Shown one piece after another: positions 17,452-26,122 of a stretch of DNA of 33,947 nucleotides. The translations under genes and the position numbers were made by a program. The notes below the pieces were generated by a model. It made no database searches, had not been told where the DNA came from, and saw nothing but the letters and a program-made list of their open reading frames with translations. Every line of letters starts with the position of its first letter. The first letter of the stretch is position 1. Source of the stretch: Paludibacter propionicigenes. GTDB lineage: Bacteria; Bacteroidota; Bacteroidia; Bacteroidales; JAFGXI01. The stretch spans positions 1 to 33,947 of the forward strand of contig DYMG01000023.1 of NCBI GenBank assembly GCA_020721655.1. Direction: 5' to 3'.

Positions 17452-17573
17452 ATAATTTTTAGTTAATTATCATAATTATTATAGAAAAAGCTATTTAAAT
17501 ATTTTATTCTTTACTTATTCTTTATGAAATACTGTTTGTTTTCAGTATTTTTACTGGCGAAATATTTAAAAAC

Positions 17574-18752
17574 ATGGATTATAAATCGTACACTCACCCC
17601 GATTATTTTAATATCGATGATTTGCTTACCGATGAGCATAAATTAATTCGTAAATCTGTTAGAGAATGGGTTAATCGTCGCTTAAAACCTGTTATTGATG
17701 AGTATAATCACGAACATAAGTTTCCGGAATTTATAGTTAAAGAATTAGGTGAACTTGGAGCATTTGGTCCGTATATACCAACTAAATATGGGGCAGCAGG
17801 TTTAGATTTTATTTCTTATGGTATTATAATGCAAGAACTTGAACGTGGCGATTCAGGCATTCGCTCTGTTGCATCGGTGCAATCGTCATTGGTAATGTAT
17901 CCAATTTATGAGTTTGGGAACGAGGAACAACGTCAAAAATATTTACCAAAACTTGCTTCGGGCGAAATATTGGGGGCTTTTGGTTTAACTGAGCCAAACC
18001 ACGGTTCAGACCCAGGCAGTATGGAAACTAAAATTATTGATAAAGGCAATCATTACATTTTAAATGGTGCTAAAATGTGGATTACAAATGCACCAATTGC
18101 TGATATTGCGGTTGTTTGGGCAAAAGACGAAGCAGGTGTTGTTCGTGGGCTTATTGTTGAAAAAAATATGGAAGGCTTCACAGCTCCAGAAACTCACAAT
18201 AAATGGTCGCTTAGAGCTTCGGTTACAGGCGAATTGGTTTTTGATAATGTGAAAATTCCTAAAGAAAATGTTTTGCCAAACATAAAAGGCTTAAAAGGAC
18301 CTATGATGTGCTTAAACTCGGCACGTTATGGAATTGCTTGGGGTGTAATTGGTGCAGCATCAGACTGTTACCATACAGCTCTTACCTATGCAATGGAGCG
18401 AAAACAATTTAATGTGCCAATAGCTTCGTTTCAGCTAAATCAAAAAAAACTTGCCGAAATGGTAACAGAAATAACTAAAGCACAGTTACTTGCTTGGCGA
18501 ATGGGTGTGCTTAAAAATGAAGGTAAAGTTACACCATCGCAAATTTCTATGTGTAAACGTAATAATGTTGAAACAGCTTTAAAAGTAGCTCGCGAATCAC
18601 GACAAATACTTGGTGCAATGGGTATAACAGGCGAATATCCTATAATGCGACACATGATGAATTTAGAATCTGTTATTACTTATGAGGGAACTCACGATAT
18701 ACATTTGTTAATTACGGGTTTTGATATTACCGGAATTGCGGCGTTTAAATAA
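17574..18752 (+). CDS. Glutaryl-CoA dehydrogenase (acyl-CoA dehydrogenase family)
   Basis: The enzyme oxidises and decarboxylates glutaryl-CoA to crotonyl-CoA, using FAD, in lysine and tryptophan breakdown. The 392-residue protein follows the human enzyme closely from memory: R-S-V-A-S-V-Q-S-S-L-V-M-Y-P-I-Y, then F-G-L-T-E-P-N-H-G-S-D-P, G-A-K-M-W-I-T-N-A-P, A-R-Y-G-I-A-W-G-V, and the C-terminal T-Y-E-G-T-H-D-I-H with Glu371 as the catalytic base. The Arg in R-S-V-A-S-V-Q-S-S is the residue that binds the glutaryl carboxylate and separates this group from other acyl-CoA dehydrogenases. It is a single plus-strand gene that ends in a terminator shared with pruA. Confidence 0.93.
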   Translation: MDYKSYTHPDYFNIDDLLTDEHKLIRKSVREWVNRRLKPVIDEYNHEHKFPEFIVKELGELGAFGPYIPTKYGAAGLDFISYGIIMQELERGDSGIRSVASVQSSLVMYPIYEFGNEEQRQKYLPKLASGEILGAFGLTEPNHGSDPGSMETKIIDKGNHYILNGAKMWITNAPIADIAVVWAKDEAGVVRGLIVEKNMEGFTAPETHNKWSLRASVTGELVFDNVKIPKENVLPNIKGLKGPMMCLNSARYGIAWGVIGAASDCYHTALTYAMERKQFNVPIASFQLNQKKLAEMVTEITKAQLLAWRMGVLKNEGKVTPSQISMCKRNNVETALKVARESRQILGAMGITGEYPIMRHMMNLESVITYEGTHDIHLLITGFDITGIAAFK

Positions 18753-18775
18753 GATTTATTCGGCTTAACTTAAAT

Positions 18776-18806
18776 AAAAAAAGCCTTTAATTTAAAGGCT
18801 TTTTTA
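18776..18806. terminator. Bidirectional terminator between glutaryl-CoA and P5C dehydrogenase genes
   Basis: AGCCTTTA and TAAAGGCT form the stem with a three-base loop, flanked by seven As on the left and six Ts on the right. The symmetry suits the two convergent genes on either side. Confidence 0.85.
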
Positions 18807-18811
18807 TATTT

Positions 18812-20446
18812 TTATTTATCAGCTTCTAAAAACGGATATTTGTAATCTGTTGGAGGTACTAAAGTTTCTTTTATTGTTCTAGCATTAGTCCAACGAATTA
18901 AATTAAGGTAACTACCAGCTTTGTCGTTAGTTCCAGAACCACGAGCTCCGCCAAAAGGTTGTTGGTTAACAACTGCACCAGTTGGTTTATCGTTTAGGTA
19001 GAAGTTTCCGGCTGCATATCTAAGAGCTTCGTATGCAACTAAAAGTTGTGTTCTGTCTTGAGAAAATATTGAGCCTGTTAGAGCATAAGGCGATGTGGTG
19101 TTACAAATTTCTAAAGTTTCTTCAAATTTATCATCTTCATAAACGAAAATTGTCATAACCGGACCAAAAATTTCTTCTTCCATTGTTATAAAATGAGGGT
19201 TTTTAGCTAAAATTACAGTTGGTTCAATAAAAAAGCCTTTAGATTTATCGCAATTTCCGCCAAAAACTATTTCAGCATCTTTTGTGTCTTTAGCCATATT
19301 AATGTAGCTTTGAATGCTATCAAAAGCACTTTCATCAACAACAGCATTTACGAAGTTAGAAAAATCGGTAACGTCGCCCATTTTAATTTCGGCAAGATTA
19401 GCACCAATAATAGATTTTATATTAGCCCAAAGCGATTTTGGAATGTATGCACGTGAAGCTGCTGAGCATTTTTGTCCTTGGTATTCAAAAGCACCTCTTG
19501 TTATAGCTGTAGCAACAGTTTTTGCGTCGGCTGATTTGTGTACAAACACGAAGTCTTTTCCGCCTGTTTCTCCAACAATGCGCGGGTATCCTTTGTAGTT
19601 TGTAATGTTAGATGCCATAATTTTCCAAAATTGTTGGAAAGTATTTGTAGATCCTGTAAAGTGAATACCTGCAAAATCTGCCGATGAAAAAATTTCTTTT
19701 CCAATTGTAGATCCTTGTCCAGGTACAAAATTTATAACTCCATCGGGTAAACCTGCTTCTTTAAATATTTTCATTAAGTAATAATTTGAAAGTATAGCTG
19801 TTGTAGCTGGTTTCCAAACGGTTACATTCCCCATAAGTACAGGAGCCATATTTAAGTTAGAGGCAATTGCTGTAAAATTAAAAGGTGTTAATGAAAAAAT
19901 AAAACCTTCTAAAGGTCTGTATTCCATCCTGTTAATAACTCCGGCAGAGCTAGCAGGTTGGTCGGCATAAATTTGCGATGCATAATGAGCGTTAAATCGT
20001 AAGAAATCAATTGTTTCGCAGGCAGAGTCTATTTCTGCTTGGTAAGGATTTTTGCTTTGCCCTAACATAGTTGCGGCATTCATTAATGAACGGTATTTTG
20101 TTGAAATAAGTTCAGCAGCTTTTAATGTTATTGATGCTCGTTCAACCCAAGGCATTTCGCTCCATGTTTTGCGAGCTTCTAAAGCAGCTGTAATAGCCAT
20201 TTTAACTTCTTCTGCTCCAGCCTTATGATATGTTGCAAGAACGTGATTATGATTGGTTGGCATAACAACTTTTGCAATGTTGCCGGTTTTAATTTCTTTG
20301 CCGCCTATAATTAAAGGAATTTCGATAGGATTGTTTTTTAATTCCTCTAATTTAGCCTTAAGTTCAGTTCTTTCTGGAGAACCGGGTTTATATTCTTTAA
20401 TAGGCTCATTTGTTGGTTGAGCAAAATAGAAAATTGCGTTATTCAT
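18812..20446 (-). CDS. pruA: L-glutamate gamma-semialdehyde (P5C) dehydrogenase
   Basis: Oxidises glutamate semialdehyde, the open form of P5C, to glutamate with NAD+, the second step of proline breakdown. The 544-residue protein is of the longer, ALDH4A1-like type. It has N-F-T-A-I and W-K-P-A-T for cofactor binding, F-T-G-S-T, the general base Glu293 in V-G-E-T-G-G-K, and catalytic Cys327 in E-Y-Q-G-Q-K-C-S-A-A-S-R. The N-terminal P-x-N-E-P-I-K-x-Y-x-P-G-S-P-E-R is typical of this subgroup. The proline dehydrogenase is encoded 7 kb away. A TATGTTTG box on the minus strand (20497-20504) may be its -7 element. Confidence 0.96.
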   Translation of the reverse strand: MNNAIFYFAQPTNEPIKEYKPGSPERTELKAKLEELKNNPIEIPLIIGGKEIKTGNIAKVVMPTNHNHVLATYHKAGAEEVKMAITAALEARKTWSEMPWVERASITLKAAELISTKYRSLMNAATMLGQSKNPYQAEIDSACETIDFLRFNAHYASQIYADQPASSAGVINRMEYRPLEGFIFSLTPFNFTAIASNLNMAPVLMGNVTVWKPATTAILSNYYLMKIFKEAGLPDGVINFVPGQGSTIGKEIFSSADFAGIHFTGSTNTFQQFWKIMASNITNYKGYPRIVGETGGKDFVFVHKSADAKTVATAITRGAFEYQGQKCSAASRAYIPKSLWANIKSIIGANLAEIKMGDVTDFSNFVNAVVDESAFDSIQSYINMAKDTKDAEIVFGGNCDKSKGFFIEPTVILAKNPHFITMEEEIFGPVMTIFVYEDDKFEETLEICNTTSPYALTGSIFSQDRTQLLVAYEALRYAAGNFYLNDKPTGAVVNQQPFGGARGSGTNDKAGSYLNLIRWTNARTIKETLVPPTDYKYPFLEADK

Positions 20447-20536
20447 AGTTGTAAAGATTTAAAAATCAAGTTTAAAAAAGTTTATATTTATTGTTACAAA
20501 CATAAAAAAATAATATTAATTTTTTTATGTTTTGTG

Positions 20537-20947
20537 CTATTTATTAGGATTTTCGCAAAATTCTGTTAAAACGCCCCCTGTTGATTTTGGGTGGAGAAAA
20601 CCAATATTTAGTCCTTCTGCACCTTTTCTTGCATTTTTATCGATTAGAGCAACTCCTTTTTCTTCAACAAGTTTCAGTTTTTCCGATAAATTATCAACAG
20701 AAAAAGCAATATGATGAACGCCTTCGCCTTTTTTTTCGATAAATTTGGCAATTGTGCTTTCTTCCGAAGTAGGTTCTAAAAGTTCTATTTTAGTTTGTCC
20801 TACTTTAAAAAAAGCTGTTCTAACTTTTTGGTCAACAACATCTTCAATTGAATAACATTTCATTCCTAAAATGTTTTCGTAGTATTTTATGCTTTCCTCT
20901 AAGTTTTTGACTGCTATTCCTATGTGTTCAATATAATTTGGAATCAT
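20537..20947 (-). CDS. mce: Methylmalonyl-CoA epimerase
   Basis: Interconverts the (R) and (S) forms of methylmalonyl-CoA in the propionyl-CoA/succinyl-CoA route. The 136-residue protein is a vicinal-oxygen-chelate fold with metal ligands in E-H-I-G-I-A-V, E-G-V-H-H-I-A-F and the C-terminal V-L-T-E-F-C; K-I-E-L-L-E-P and I-G-F-L-H-P-K-S are family signatures. Length is normal. It lies 90 bases upstream of pruA on the same strand but both have their own possible -7 boxes. A TATTTTTG box lies at 20967-20974 (minus). Confidence 0.95.
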   Translation of the reverse strand: MIPNYIEHIGIAVKNLEESIKYYENILGMKCYSIEDVVDQKVRTAFFKVGQTKIELLEPTSEESTIAKFIEKKGEGVHHIAFSVDNLSEKLKLVEEKGVALIDKNARKGAEGLNIGFLHPKSTGGVLTEFCENPNK

Positions 20948-21131
20948 ATTAGTTTTATATTTTTTACAAAAATAAGGATTATATTTTTAATTTTTTTATG
21001 ATTTACTGCATACAAAATTGCAGGTTTGTGCTATAAAAATTTAGTGAAATTTTAAGTAGCAAAATATTTTAATAGTTTATGTAAAAACATTATATTGCAT
21101 TGGTTTAATTGACATTAATAATTGATTTAAT

Positions 21132-21641
21132 ATGAGGCATATAGTAATTTTAGCTATTATTTTTATTTTTAGCATTAAGGCTAATTCACAATATTATCAT
21201 ACAGCGGTTGGGTTAAAACTAGCTTGGGGTGTTGGCGTAGTAAATGCAAAGCACTTTTTGGGGTATAATAGTAATTCTGCGGTAGAGGTTTCTTTAGACA
21301 TTCAAAATGAGGGGTTTGTATTTAATGGGTTTTACGAATATCATTTAGAAGCTTTCAAAACTAATGGCTTGTTTTGGTATTTTGGAGGAGGTCCATTTTT
21401 AGGTGTTTGGGGCGAAAATAATCCGTGGAAAACTTTAATTGATGAAAAAACTGCCTTTGTTTCAGGCGTAACTGCAATTATGGGGATAGAATATACATTA
21501 GAGAATTATCCGTTTAATTTTGCAATAGATTTGGAGCCTAAATACAACTTTGCAGGACCAAAATTATTTTGGGCTTATGGTGGCATTACTGTTAGATACA
21601 CTTTTAAAGAAAAAGACGAAGAAGAGTCTAAAACTCTATAA
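21132..21641 (+). CDS. Secreted small beta-barrel-like protein of unknown function
   Basis: A 169-residue protein with a signal peptide (residues 1-20, cleavage after K-A-N-S-Q). The mature part alternates hydrophobic and polar residues in strands such as F-Y-E-Y-H-L-E-A, L-F-W-Y-F-G-G-G-P-F-L-G-V-W, and ends with I-T-V-R-Y-T-F plus an acidic tail. This fits a small eight-stranded outer-membrane barrel, but no family is recognised and the tail after the last strand is unusual for such barrels. It is transcribed alone and followed by an imperfect hairpin. Confidence 0.8.
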   Translation: MRHIVILAIIFIFSIKANSQYYHTAVGLKLAWGVGVVNAKHFLGYNSNSAVEVSLDIQNEGFVFNGFYEYHLEAFKTNGLFWYFGGGPFLGVWGENNPWKTLIDEKTAFVSGVTAIMGIEYTLENYPFNFAIDLEPKYNFAGPKLFWAYGGITVRYTFKEKDEEESKTL

Positions 21642-21651
21642 TTGTTAGAAT

Positions 21652-21690
21652 AAAAAAGGTTACCTATAATTTTAATAGATAGCCTTTTTT
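21652..21690. terminator. Hairpin between beta-barrel and thioredoxin genes
   Basis: AAAAAAGG...CTAT and ATAG...CCTTTTTT form an imperfect stem with two interior wobble or mismatch positions and an AT-rich loop. Runs of A and T at the ends suit termination in both directions, between convergent genes. Confidence 0.65.
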
Positions 21691-21704
21691 AATGTTGATT
21701 TTGT

Positions 21705-22025
21705 TTAAACCAATACTTCAAGTTTTTTTACGAATACCAATTTTGGTACTGCACCAACTTGTTTATCAACAACTTCTCCTCCTTTAAAAAACAACACTGT
21801 TGGAATATTTCTAATTCCATATTTGCTGGTTATATTTGGATTACTATCAACATCAAGTTTTGTCATTTTAGCTTTACCGTTAAATTCTACAGAAAGTTCT
21901 TCAATTATAGGACCAATCATTCTGCAAGGACCACACCATTCTGCCCATAAATCTACTACTACTGGAATGTTAGATTTTAGCACTTCTTCTTCAAAATTTG
22001 CATCGGTTACGTGTATTACTGCCAT
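21705..22025 (-). CDS. trxA: Thioredoxin
   Basis: A 106-residue cytoplasmic thioredoxin with the redox pair Cys31 and Cys34 in W-C-G-P-C, the preceding D-L-W-A-E, K-L-D-V-D-S-N-P, and the cis-proline loop R-N-I-P-T-V-L-F-F. It keeps disulfides of cytoplasmic proteins reduced. It has no signal peptide, which separates it from the periplasmic thioredoxin-like proteins common in this phylum. A strong terminator upstream isolates it from the aldehyde dehydrogenase. Confidence 0.97.
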   Translation of the reverse strand: MAVIHVTDANFEEEVLKSNIPVVVDLWAEWCGPCRMIGPIIEELSVEFNGKAKMTKLDVDSNPNITSKYGIRNIPTVLFFKGGEVVDKQVGAVPKLVFVKKLEVLV

Positions 22026-22080
22026 AATTTTTTATTTTTTTATTTATATGCAAAGAAACAATAATTGAGTGAATTGATGA

Positions 22081-22130
22081 AAAAAAATCAGCAGTTAATT
22101 ATTAACATTTGTTAATATTAACTGCTGATT
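22081..22130 (-). terminator. Terminator of the ALDH7-type dehydrogenase
   Basis: A perfect 14-base-pair outer stem (22086-22099 with 22117-22130) and a 6-base-pair inner stem (22101-22106 with 22111-22116) share a four-base loop. On the minus strand a run of Ts follows. It lies 22 bases after the dehydrogenase stop codon. Confidence 0.88.
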
Positions 22131-22151
22131 AGATTATTTTTAAATATTTTA

Positions 22152-23705
22152 CTAAATATCGAATTTAATACCTTGAGCTAAAGGTAAAGTAGAACCAAAG
22201 TTAATAGTATTTGTTTGGCGTCTCATATAAACTTTCCAAGAGTCAGAGCCAGATTCGCGTCCACCTCCGGTATCTTTTTCACCACCAAAAGCACCACCAA
22301 TTTCAGCACCCGATGTTCCTAAGTTTACGTTAGCAATACCGCAATCTGAGCCTACAGCAGAAAGGAATGTTTCGGCTTCTCTAACATTTAAAGTAAAGCA
22401 AGCCGATGATAAGCCTTGAGGTACATCGTTATTTAATTGAATAGCATTATTAATATCGCCAGAATATTTAATTAAATAAACTATTGGTGCAAAAGTTTCT
22501 TCTTGTACAATATGGAAGTGGTTTTGAGCAATAGCAATTGCTGGTACCACGTAATTGCCAGATTCAAAGCCTGCTCCATTAAGAACTTCGCCACCAAAAA
22601 TAAGTTCGCCGCCTTCTTCTACTACTTTTTTACAAGCATTTTGGAATAATTCTACCGAGTATTTATCAATAAGAGGTCCTACTAAAGAGTTTTCGCTTAG
22701 AGGATTCCCAATTTTTGGTTTAATTCCTTTGTATGCACTTACAAATTTATCTTTAACTTCATTAAAAATATTTTCGTGAATAATAACTCTACGTGTGCTT
22801 GTGCAACGTTGTCCGGCAGTTCCTACAGTTCCAAAAACGGTTGACATAACAGCCATTTGTATATCGGCACTTGGAGTTATTATAACTGCATTGTTACCAC
22901 CAAGTTCTAGTATAGTTTTTCCTAAACGTTTTCCTACAATTGCTCCAACTCTTTGTCCAACAGATGTTGAGCCGGTTACAGAAAGTAGGTTTACACGTGG
23001 GTCGGCTAAGAAATTATCGCCCATTACCGACGATTTTGCTACCACTAAATTGAAAACGCCTTCTGGAACATTGTTTTGTTTAAGAACATCGTTTATAATT
23101 TTTTGCGTTGCTATGGCAGTTATTGGGGTTTTTGATGATGGTTTCCAAACAACTACATCGCCTGCTATTGCTGCTAAAGCTGTGTTCCAAGCCCAAACTG
23201 CTACTGGGAAATTGTATGATGTTACTATTCCACAAATTCCTAATGGGTGGTATTGTTCAGAAAGGCGGTGTTGTGGTCTTTCAGATTGTAAATTAACACC
23301 GTTTATTAATCGCGATTGTCCAACTGCGAAATCACAAATATCAATCATTTCTTGAACTTCGCCAAGTCCTTCTTGATAAATTTTGCCCATTTCTAAGGTT
23401 ACTAAAGCTCCTAATTCGTGTTTATATTGACGAAGAGCTAAGCCTATTTGGCGAACAATTTCCCCTCTTTGTGGTGCAGGAATTAGTTTCCAAACTTTAA
23501 AAGCTTCTTGTGCTTTTTTAATAACCATTTCGTAATCGTCAAGTGTTCCGTTTTGAACTTTTGCAATTAGTTTTCCATCGATTGGTGATGTAGATTCGGT
23601 AATAGCACCACTTGTTTTCACCCAATTAGAGCCGGTTGATACTCCGTAGTTTACTTCGTCAATCCCTAAAGTTTTAAGGATTTCAGGAATATTTATATCT
23701 CTCAT
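22152..23705 (-). CDS. ALDH7 family dehydrogenase (alpha-aminoadipic semialdehyde dehydrogenase-like)
   Basis: By family, this NAD+-dependent enzyme oxidises alpha-aminoadipic semialdehyde to 2-aminoadipate in lysine breakdown; it may also act on other aldehydes. The 517 residues follow human antiquitin (ALDH7A1) from memory: I-P-A-P-x-R-G-E-I-V-R-Q-I-G, T-L-E-M-G-K-I-x-x-E-G-x-G-E-V-Q-E, Glu267 in L-E-L-G-G-N-N, catalytic Cys301 in G-T-A-G-Q-R-C-T, and the long C-terminal S-G-A-E-I-G-G-A-F-G-G-E-K. ATG at 23723 would add six residues; 23705 is preferred because a TATCTTTA -7-like word at 23732-23739 would put the transcript start almost on the upstream ATG. Confidence 0.93.
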   Translation of the reverse strand: MRDINIPEILKTLGIDEVNYGVSTGSNWVKTSGAITESTSPIDGKLIAKVQNGTLDDYEMVIKKAQEAFKVWKLIPAPQRGEIVRQIGLALRQYKHELGALVTLEMGKIYQEGLGEVQEMIDICDFAVGQSRLINGVNLQSERPQHRLSEQYHPLGICGIVTSYNFPVAVWAWNTALAAIAGDVVVWKPSSKTPITAIATQKIINDVLKQNNVPEGVFNLVVAKSSVMGDNFLADPRVNLLSVTGSTSVGQRVGAIVGKRLGKTILELGGNNAVIITPSADIQMAVMSTVFGTVGTAGQRCTSTRRVIIHENIFNEVKDKFVSAYKGIKPKIGNPLSENSLVGPLIDKYSVELFQNACKKVVEEGGELIFGGEVLNGAGFESGNYVVPAIAIAQNHFHIVQEETFAPIVYLIKYSGDINNAIQLNNDVPQGLSSACFTLNVREAETFLSAVGSDCGIANVNLGTSGAEIGGAFGGEKDTGGGRESGSDSWKVYMRRQTNTINFGSTLPLAQGIKFDI

Positions 23706-23795
23706 TTTTAAAATATTTTTCAAAATTTGTGTAAAGATAATTTTTTATTTTTTAATGAAATGTAATTTTCATCAATATTTAATTAGAAAAAAATG

Positions 23796-24485
23796 CTAAA
23801 AGATTTTATTTTTTGATTTTATAGCAATAAAATCTTTCAAATAATATGGTTCAAAATATGCAAGATTTTCAAATTCTTTGTTTTCAAATTTTTTTGTTGA
23901 TAGCTCAACCATATTGGTTGCAGAGGGTTTTATGTTTTGGTTAAATTGTGCGTTTTTATTGTTTAGAATAGCGTTAAATTTTTCGCAACCAGAGCCTACA
24001 AAAATAACTTTGTTTGTGTTTAAATAATTTTGATATGATTGTTCAGTTAAAATATTTGCAGAAACATCTTCAATTATATTTAAATTTTTATCAAAAATTG
24101 CTGAATAAACTTCCATTCTACGGGCATCAATAATGGGACAAATTAAATAATTTTCGGTTATTTTTAGTTTATTTATGGCGTTTGCCAAAGCGTTTAAAGT
24201 GCCAATTGCAATAAGTGGAATATTTAAGCCATAGCATAATCCTTTTGCGGTAGAAACACCTATTCTAAGTCCTGTATATGAGCCGGGACCTTTTGTAACT
24301 GCAACAGCATCTAAATCGGTAATTTTGTATTTAGAGTTTTTAAATAATTCATCGATAAAAACTGTAATTAACTTTGAATGAGAGTGTTCTTCTGAACTTT
24401 CTTTTATGGCAATTATTTCGTTGTTTTTTGAAAGTGCTACCGAACAAATGTTCTCGGAGGTTTCTATGTTTAATATTAGGGGCAT
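23796..24485 (-). CDS. tsaB: tRNA threonylcarbamoyladenosine biosynthesis protein TsaB
   Basis: TsaB is the regulatory partner of TsaD in making t6A37 of ANN-decoding tRNAs. The 229-residue protein begins with the ASKHA strand I-L-N-I-E-T-S and has the signature K-G-P-G-S-Y-T-G-L-R-I-G-V-S-T-A-K-G, then D-A-R-R-x-E-V-Y. It lacks the metal-binding His pair of TsaD, as expected. Its ATG directly abuts the stop codon of the permease gene upstream with no gap, so the two are in one transcript. Confidence 0.95.
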   Translation of the reverse strand: MPLILNIETSENICSVALSKNNEIIAIKESSEEHSHSKLITVFIDELFKNSKYKITDLDAVAVTKGPGSYTGLRIGVSTAKGLCYGLNIPLIAIGTLNALANAINKLKITENYLICPIIDARRMEVYSAIFDKNLNIIEDVSANILTEQSYQNYLNTNKVIFVGSGCEKFNAILNNKNAQFNQNIKPSATNMVELSTKKFENKEFENLAYFEPYYLKDFIAIKSKNKIF

Positions 24486-25709
24486 TTAAATTGTGTTTTT
24501 ATGGTGTTTTTTAAATATGTAGTAAACAGGTAAATAACTTGCAATTATACCAATAATTGACACAGTTATGTAAACCGATATTAAATCGAGAAATTTAAAT
24601 TTAACTGGATAAGCGTTTGTAATTAATTCGTTTGAAGATATTGCAAATTTAATAAATCCATATTCTGTTTGTAGCCAAACAATTAAGACTCCTAAAATTA
24701 GACCTAAGAATATGCCTGTTTGCGAAATTAGTAAACCATCTAAAGTGAAAATTTGTCGTATTTTTTTGGTTGGTGTTCCAATGCTTTTAAGAGTAAATAT
24801 ATCGTTTTTTTTATCTAAAATTAACATTGCTATTGACCCAATTATATTGAAAGATGCTATCAGTAGAATAAAAATTAGTATTAGAAAAACCATTGTTTTT
24901 TCCGATTTTAGTACTTTGTAAATAAATTCGTGTTGTTGAAAACGGTCTTTTACGGTAAATTGTGAGCCTACTATTTTTTTAAGTTTGTGCTTAATTTTTT
25001 TAATATTGGTGTTTTTATTTAGTTTTATGTTTATTGCATCGCACATATTTTCTGACGATGAGTTTTTTTGTAAAAAATTTAGAGGTACAATAATAAAATC
25101 GTCTATTGATTTATCGATACCATAAACGCCAACTGGAGAGATATTTGATTTTTTAAAAGCACTTTCGGGATTTACTAACGAAATTTTTGTGTTTCGTTTA
25201 GGCAAATAAATATTTAGCGGATAAAACAAATAAATGCCTACAGAAAGTTCGTACTCTACCGAATAGCCAATTATTGCAGATGGTAAATTATTTTGTGATA
25301 AGTTAAAGTTGCCTCTAATTATCATTGTATCGATTCCGGTAATATTTTTAAAGTTGCTATCGACACCTAAAATATTGAAAGGTTGTTGTTTTTCTTGATA
25401 TTTTACGAGTGCACTTTCGGTTAATGAATAAGAAAAATTATCAATTTCTGGTAGTTTTTGTAGTTTATGTGTAAATAATGAAGTGTTAAAATATTTTCCT
25501 TCAACTTTTTCAATTTTAATTTCTGGGTCGAATGAGTTGAAGTTTGAAACTGCAATTTCTTCCATTCCGTTAAAAACAGAAAGTATTACAATTAATGCGA
25601 AAGAGCCTACAGCTACGCCAAGAATAGATATTAACGATATAATATTTATTACATTGGTGTTTTTTTTTGAAAAATAGTATCTGCGAGCTATAAAAAATTG
25701 TAGGTTCAA
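24486..25709 (-). CDS. FtsX-like ABC permease, LolC/LolE type
   Basis: A 407-residue inner-membrane permease of the lipoprotein-releasing type. It has an N-terminal A-R-R-Y-Y-F-S-K-K and N-I-I-S-x-I-S-I-L-G-V-A-V-G leading into the first membrane helix (about residues 22-45), a large extracytoplasmic domain (about 50-270), then three helices near 275-300, 320-345 and 375-400. This matches MacB/LolE topology. No ATP-binding partner is in the window, so a LolD-like subunit must be elsewhere. It lies 10 bases after rbfA and abuts tsaB, a gene order I associate with Bacteroidota. Confidence 0.9.
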   Translation of the reverse strand: MNLQFFIARRYYFSKKNTNVINIISLISILGVAVGSFALIVILSVFNGMEEIAVSNFNSFDPEIKIEKVEGKYFNTSLFTHKLQKLPEIDNFSYSLTESALVKYQEKQQPFNILGVDSNFKNITGIDTMIIRGNFNLSQNNLPSAIIGYSVEYELSVGIYLFYPLNIYLPKRNTKISLVNPESAFKKSNISPVGVYGIDKSIDDFIIVPLNFLQKNSSSENMCDAINIKLNKNTNIKKIKHKLKKIVGSQFTVKDRFQQHEFIYKVLKSEKTMVFLILIFILLIASFNIIGSIAMLILDKKNDIFTLKSIGTPTKKIRQIFTLDGLLISQTGIFLGLILGVLIVWLQTEYGFIKFAISSNELITNAYPVKFKFLDLISVYITVSIIGIIASYLPVYYIFKKHHKNTI

Positions 25710-25719
25710 AATGAAAATT

Positions 25720-26064
25720 TTATTTTAACAATTTATCAATTTTAGCTATTTCGTCTATTGTATTATCTATAAAGAAAGATATTTCCGGAATAATACGAAG
25801 TTGATTTTTAACAATTTTACCTAATTCAAAACGTATTGATTTTGCGTCTTTATTTATTAAAGTTATTACTTCTTCTTTTGATTGTTTGGTTGCAAAAATA
25901 CTTAGATAAGCTTTTGCATAATATAAATCGGTGCTAATACGGACTTCTGTTACCGTAATCATTACACCACCGTAAGCCGAAAAGCCTTTTTTTTGAAATA
26001 TGTCGGCTAAAACATTTTGTAGTAGTTTTGAAACTTTATTTTGACGTACTGAATTTCCTTCCAT
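25720..26064 (-). CDS. rbfA: Ribosome-binding factor A
   Basis: RbfA helps mature the 5' end of 16S rRNA in the 30S subunit. The 114-residue protein is a single KH-like domain with R-Q-N-K-V-S-K-L-L-Q near the start, I-T-V-T-E-V-R-I-S-T-D-L-Y-Y-A-K-A-Y-L-S, and the C-terminal P-E-I-S-F-F-I-D-N-T-I-D-E. It heads the rbfA, permease, tsaB transcript, with a well-formed promoter about 15-45 bases upstream. Confidence 0.95.
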   Translation of the reverse strand: MEGNSVRQNKVSKLLQNVLADIFQKKGFSAYGGVMITVTEVRISTDLYYAKAYLSIFATKQSKEEVITLINKDAKSIRFELGKIVKNQLRIIPEISFFIDNTIDEIAKIDKLLK

Positions 26065-26076
26065 TGCTTTTTTTTA

Positions 26077-26107
26077 CAAAGGTAGTTATTCAATTACGAA
26101 AATACAA
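26077..26107 (-). promoter_or_regulatory. Bacteroidota-type promoter of rbfA
   Basis: On the minus strand, TTG (26105-26107) and TACCTTTG (26077-26084) with a 20-base spacer match the TTG/TAnnTTTG consensus closely. The -7 box ends about 12 bases before the rbfA ATG, so the leader is very short. Confidence 0.65.
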
Positions 26108-26122
26108 TTTCGTATTTTTTGT

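Noticed and set aside
10446-20446. A bifunctional PutA or a proline operon
   Set aside because: Proline dehydrogenase and P5C dehydrogenase are separate full-length genes 7 kb apart with independent terminators.
22795-23355. Long plus-strand open frame inside the ALDH7-type dehydrogenase gene
   Set aside because: It is the antisense shadow of a gene with all catalytic motifs on the other strand, and its product has no protein-like pattern.
23798-23837. 11-base inverted repeat AAAGATTTTAT / ATAAAATCTTT across the tsaB stop codon as a terminator
   Set aside because: It is almost wholly A and T, partly inside the coding region, and has no T run after it; it may be chance in AT-rich DNA.
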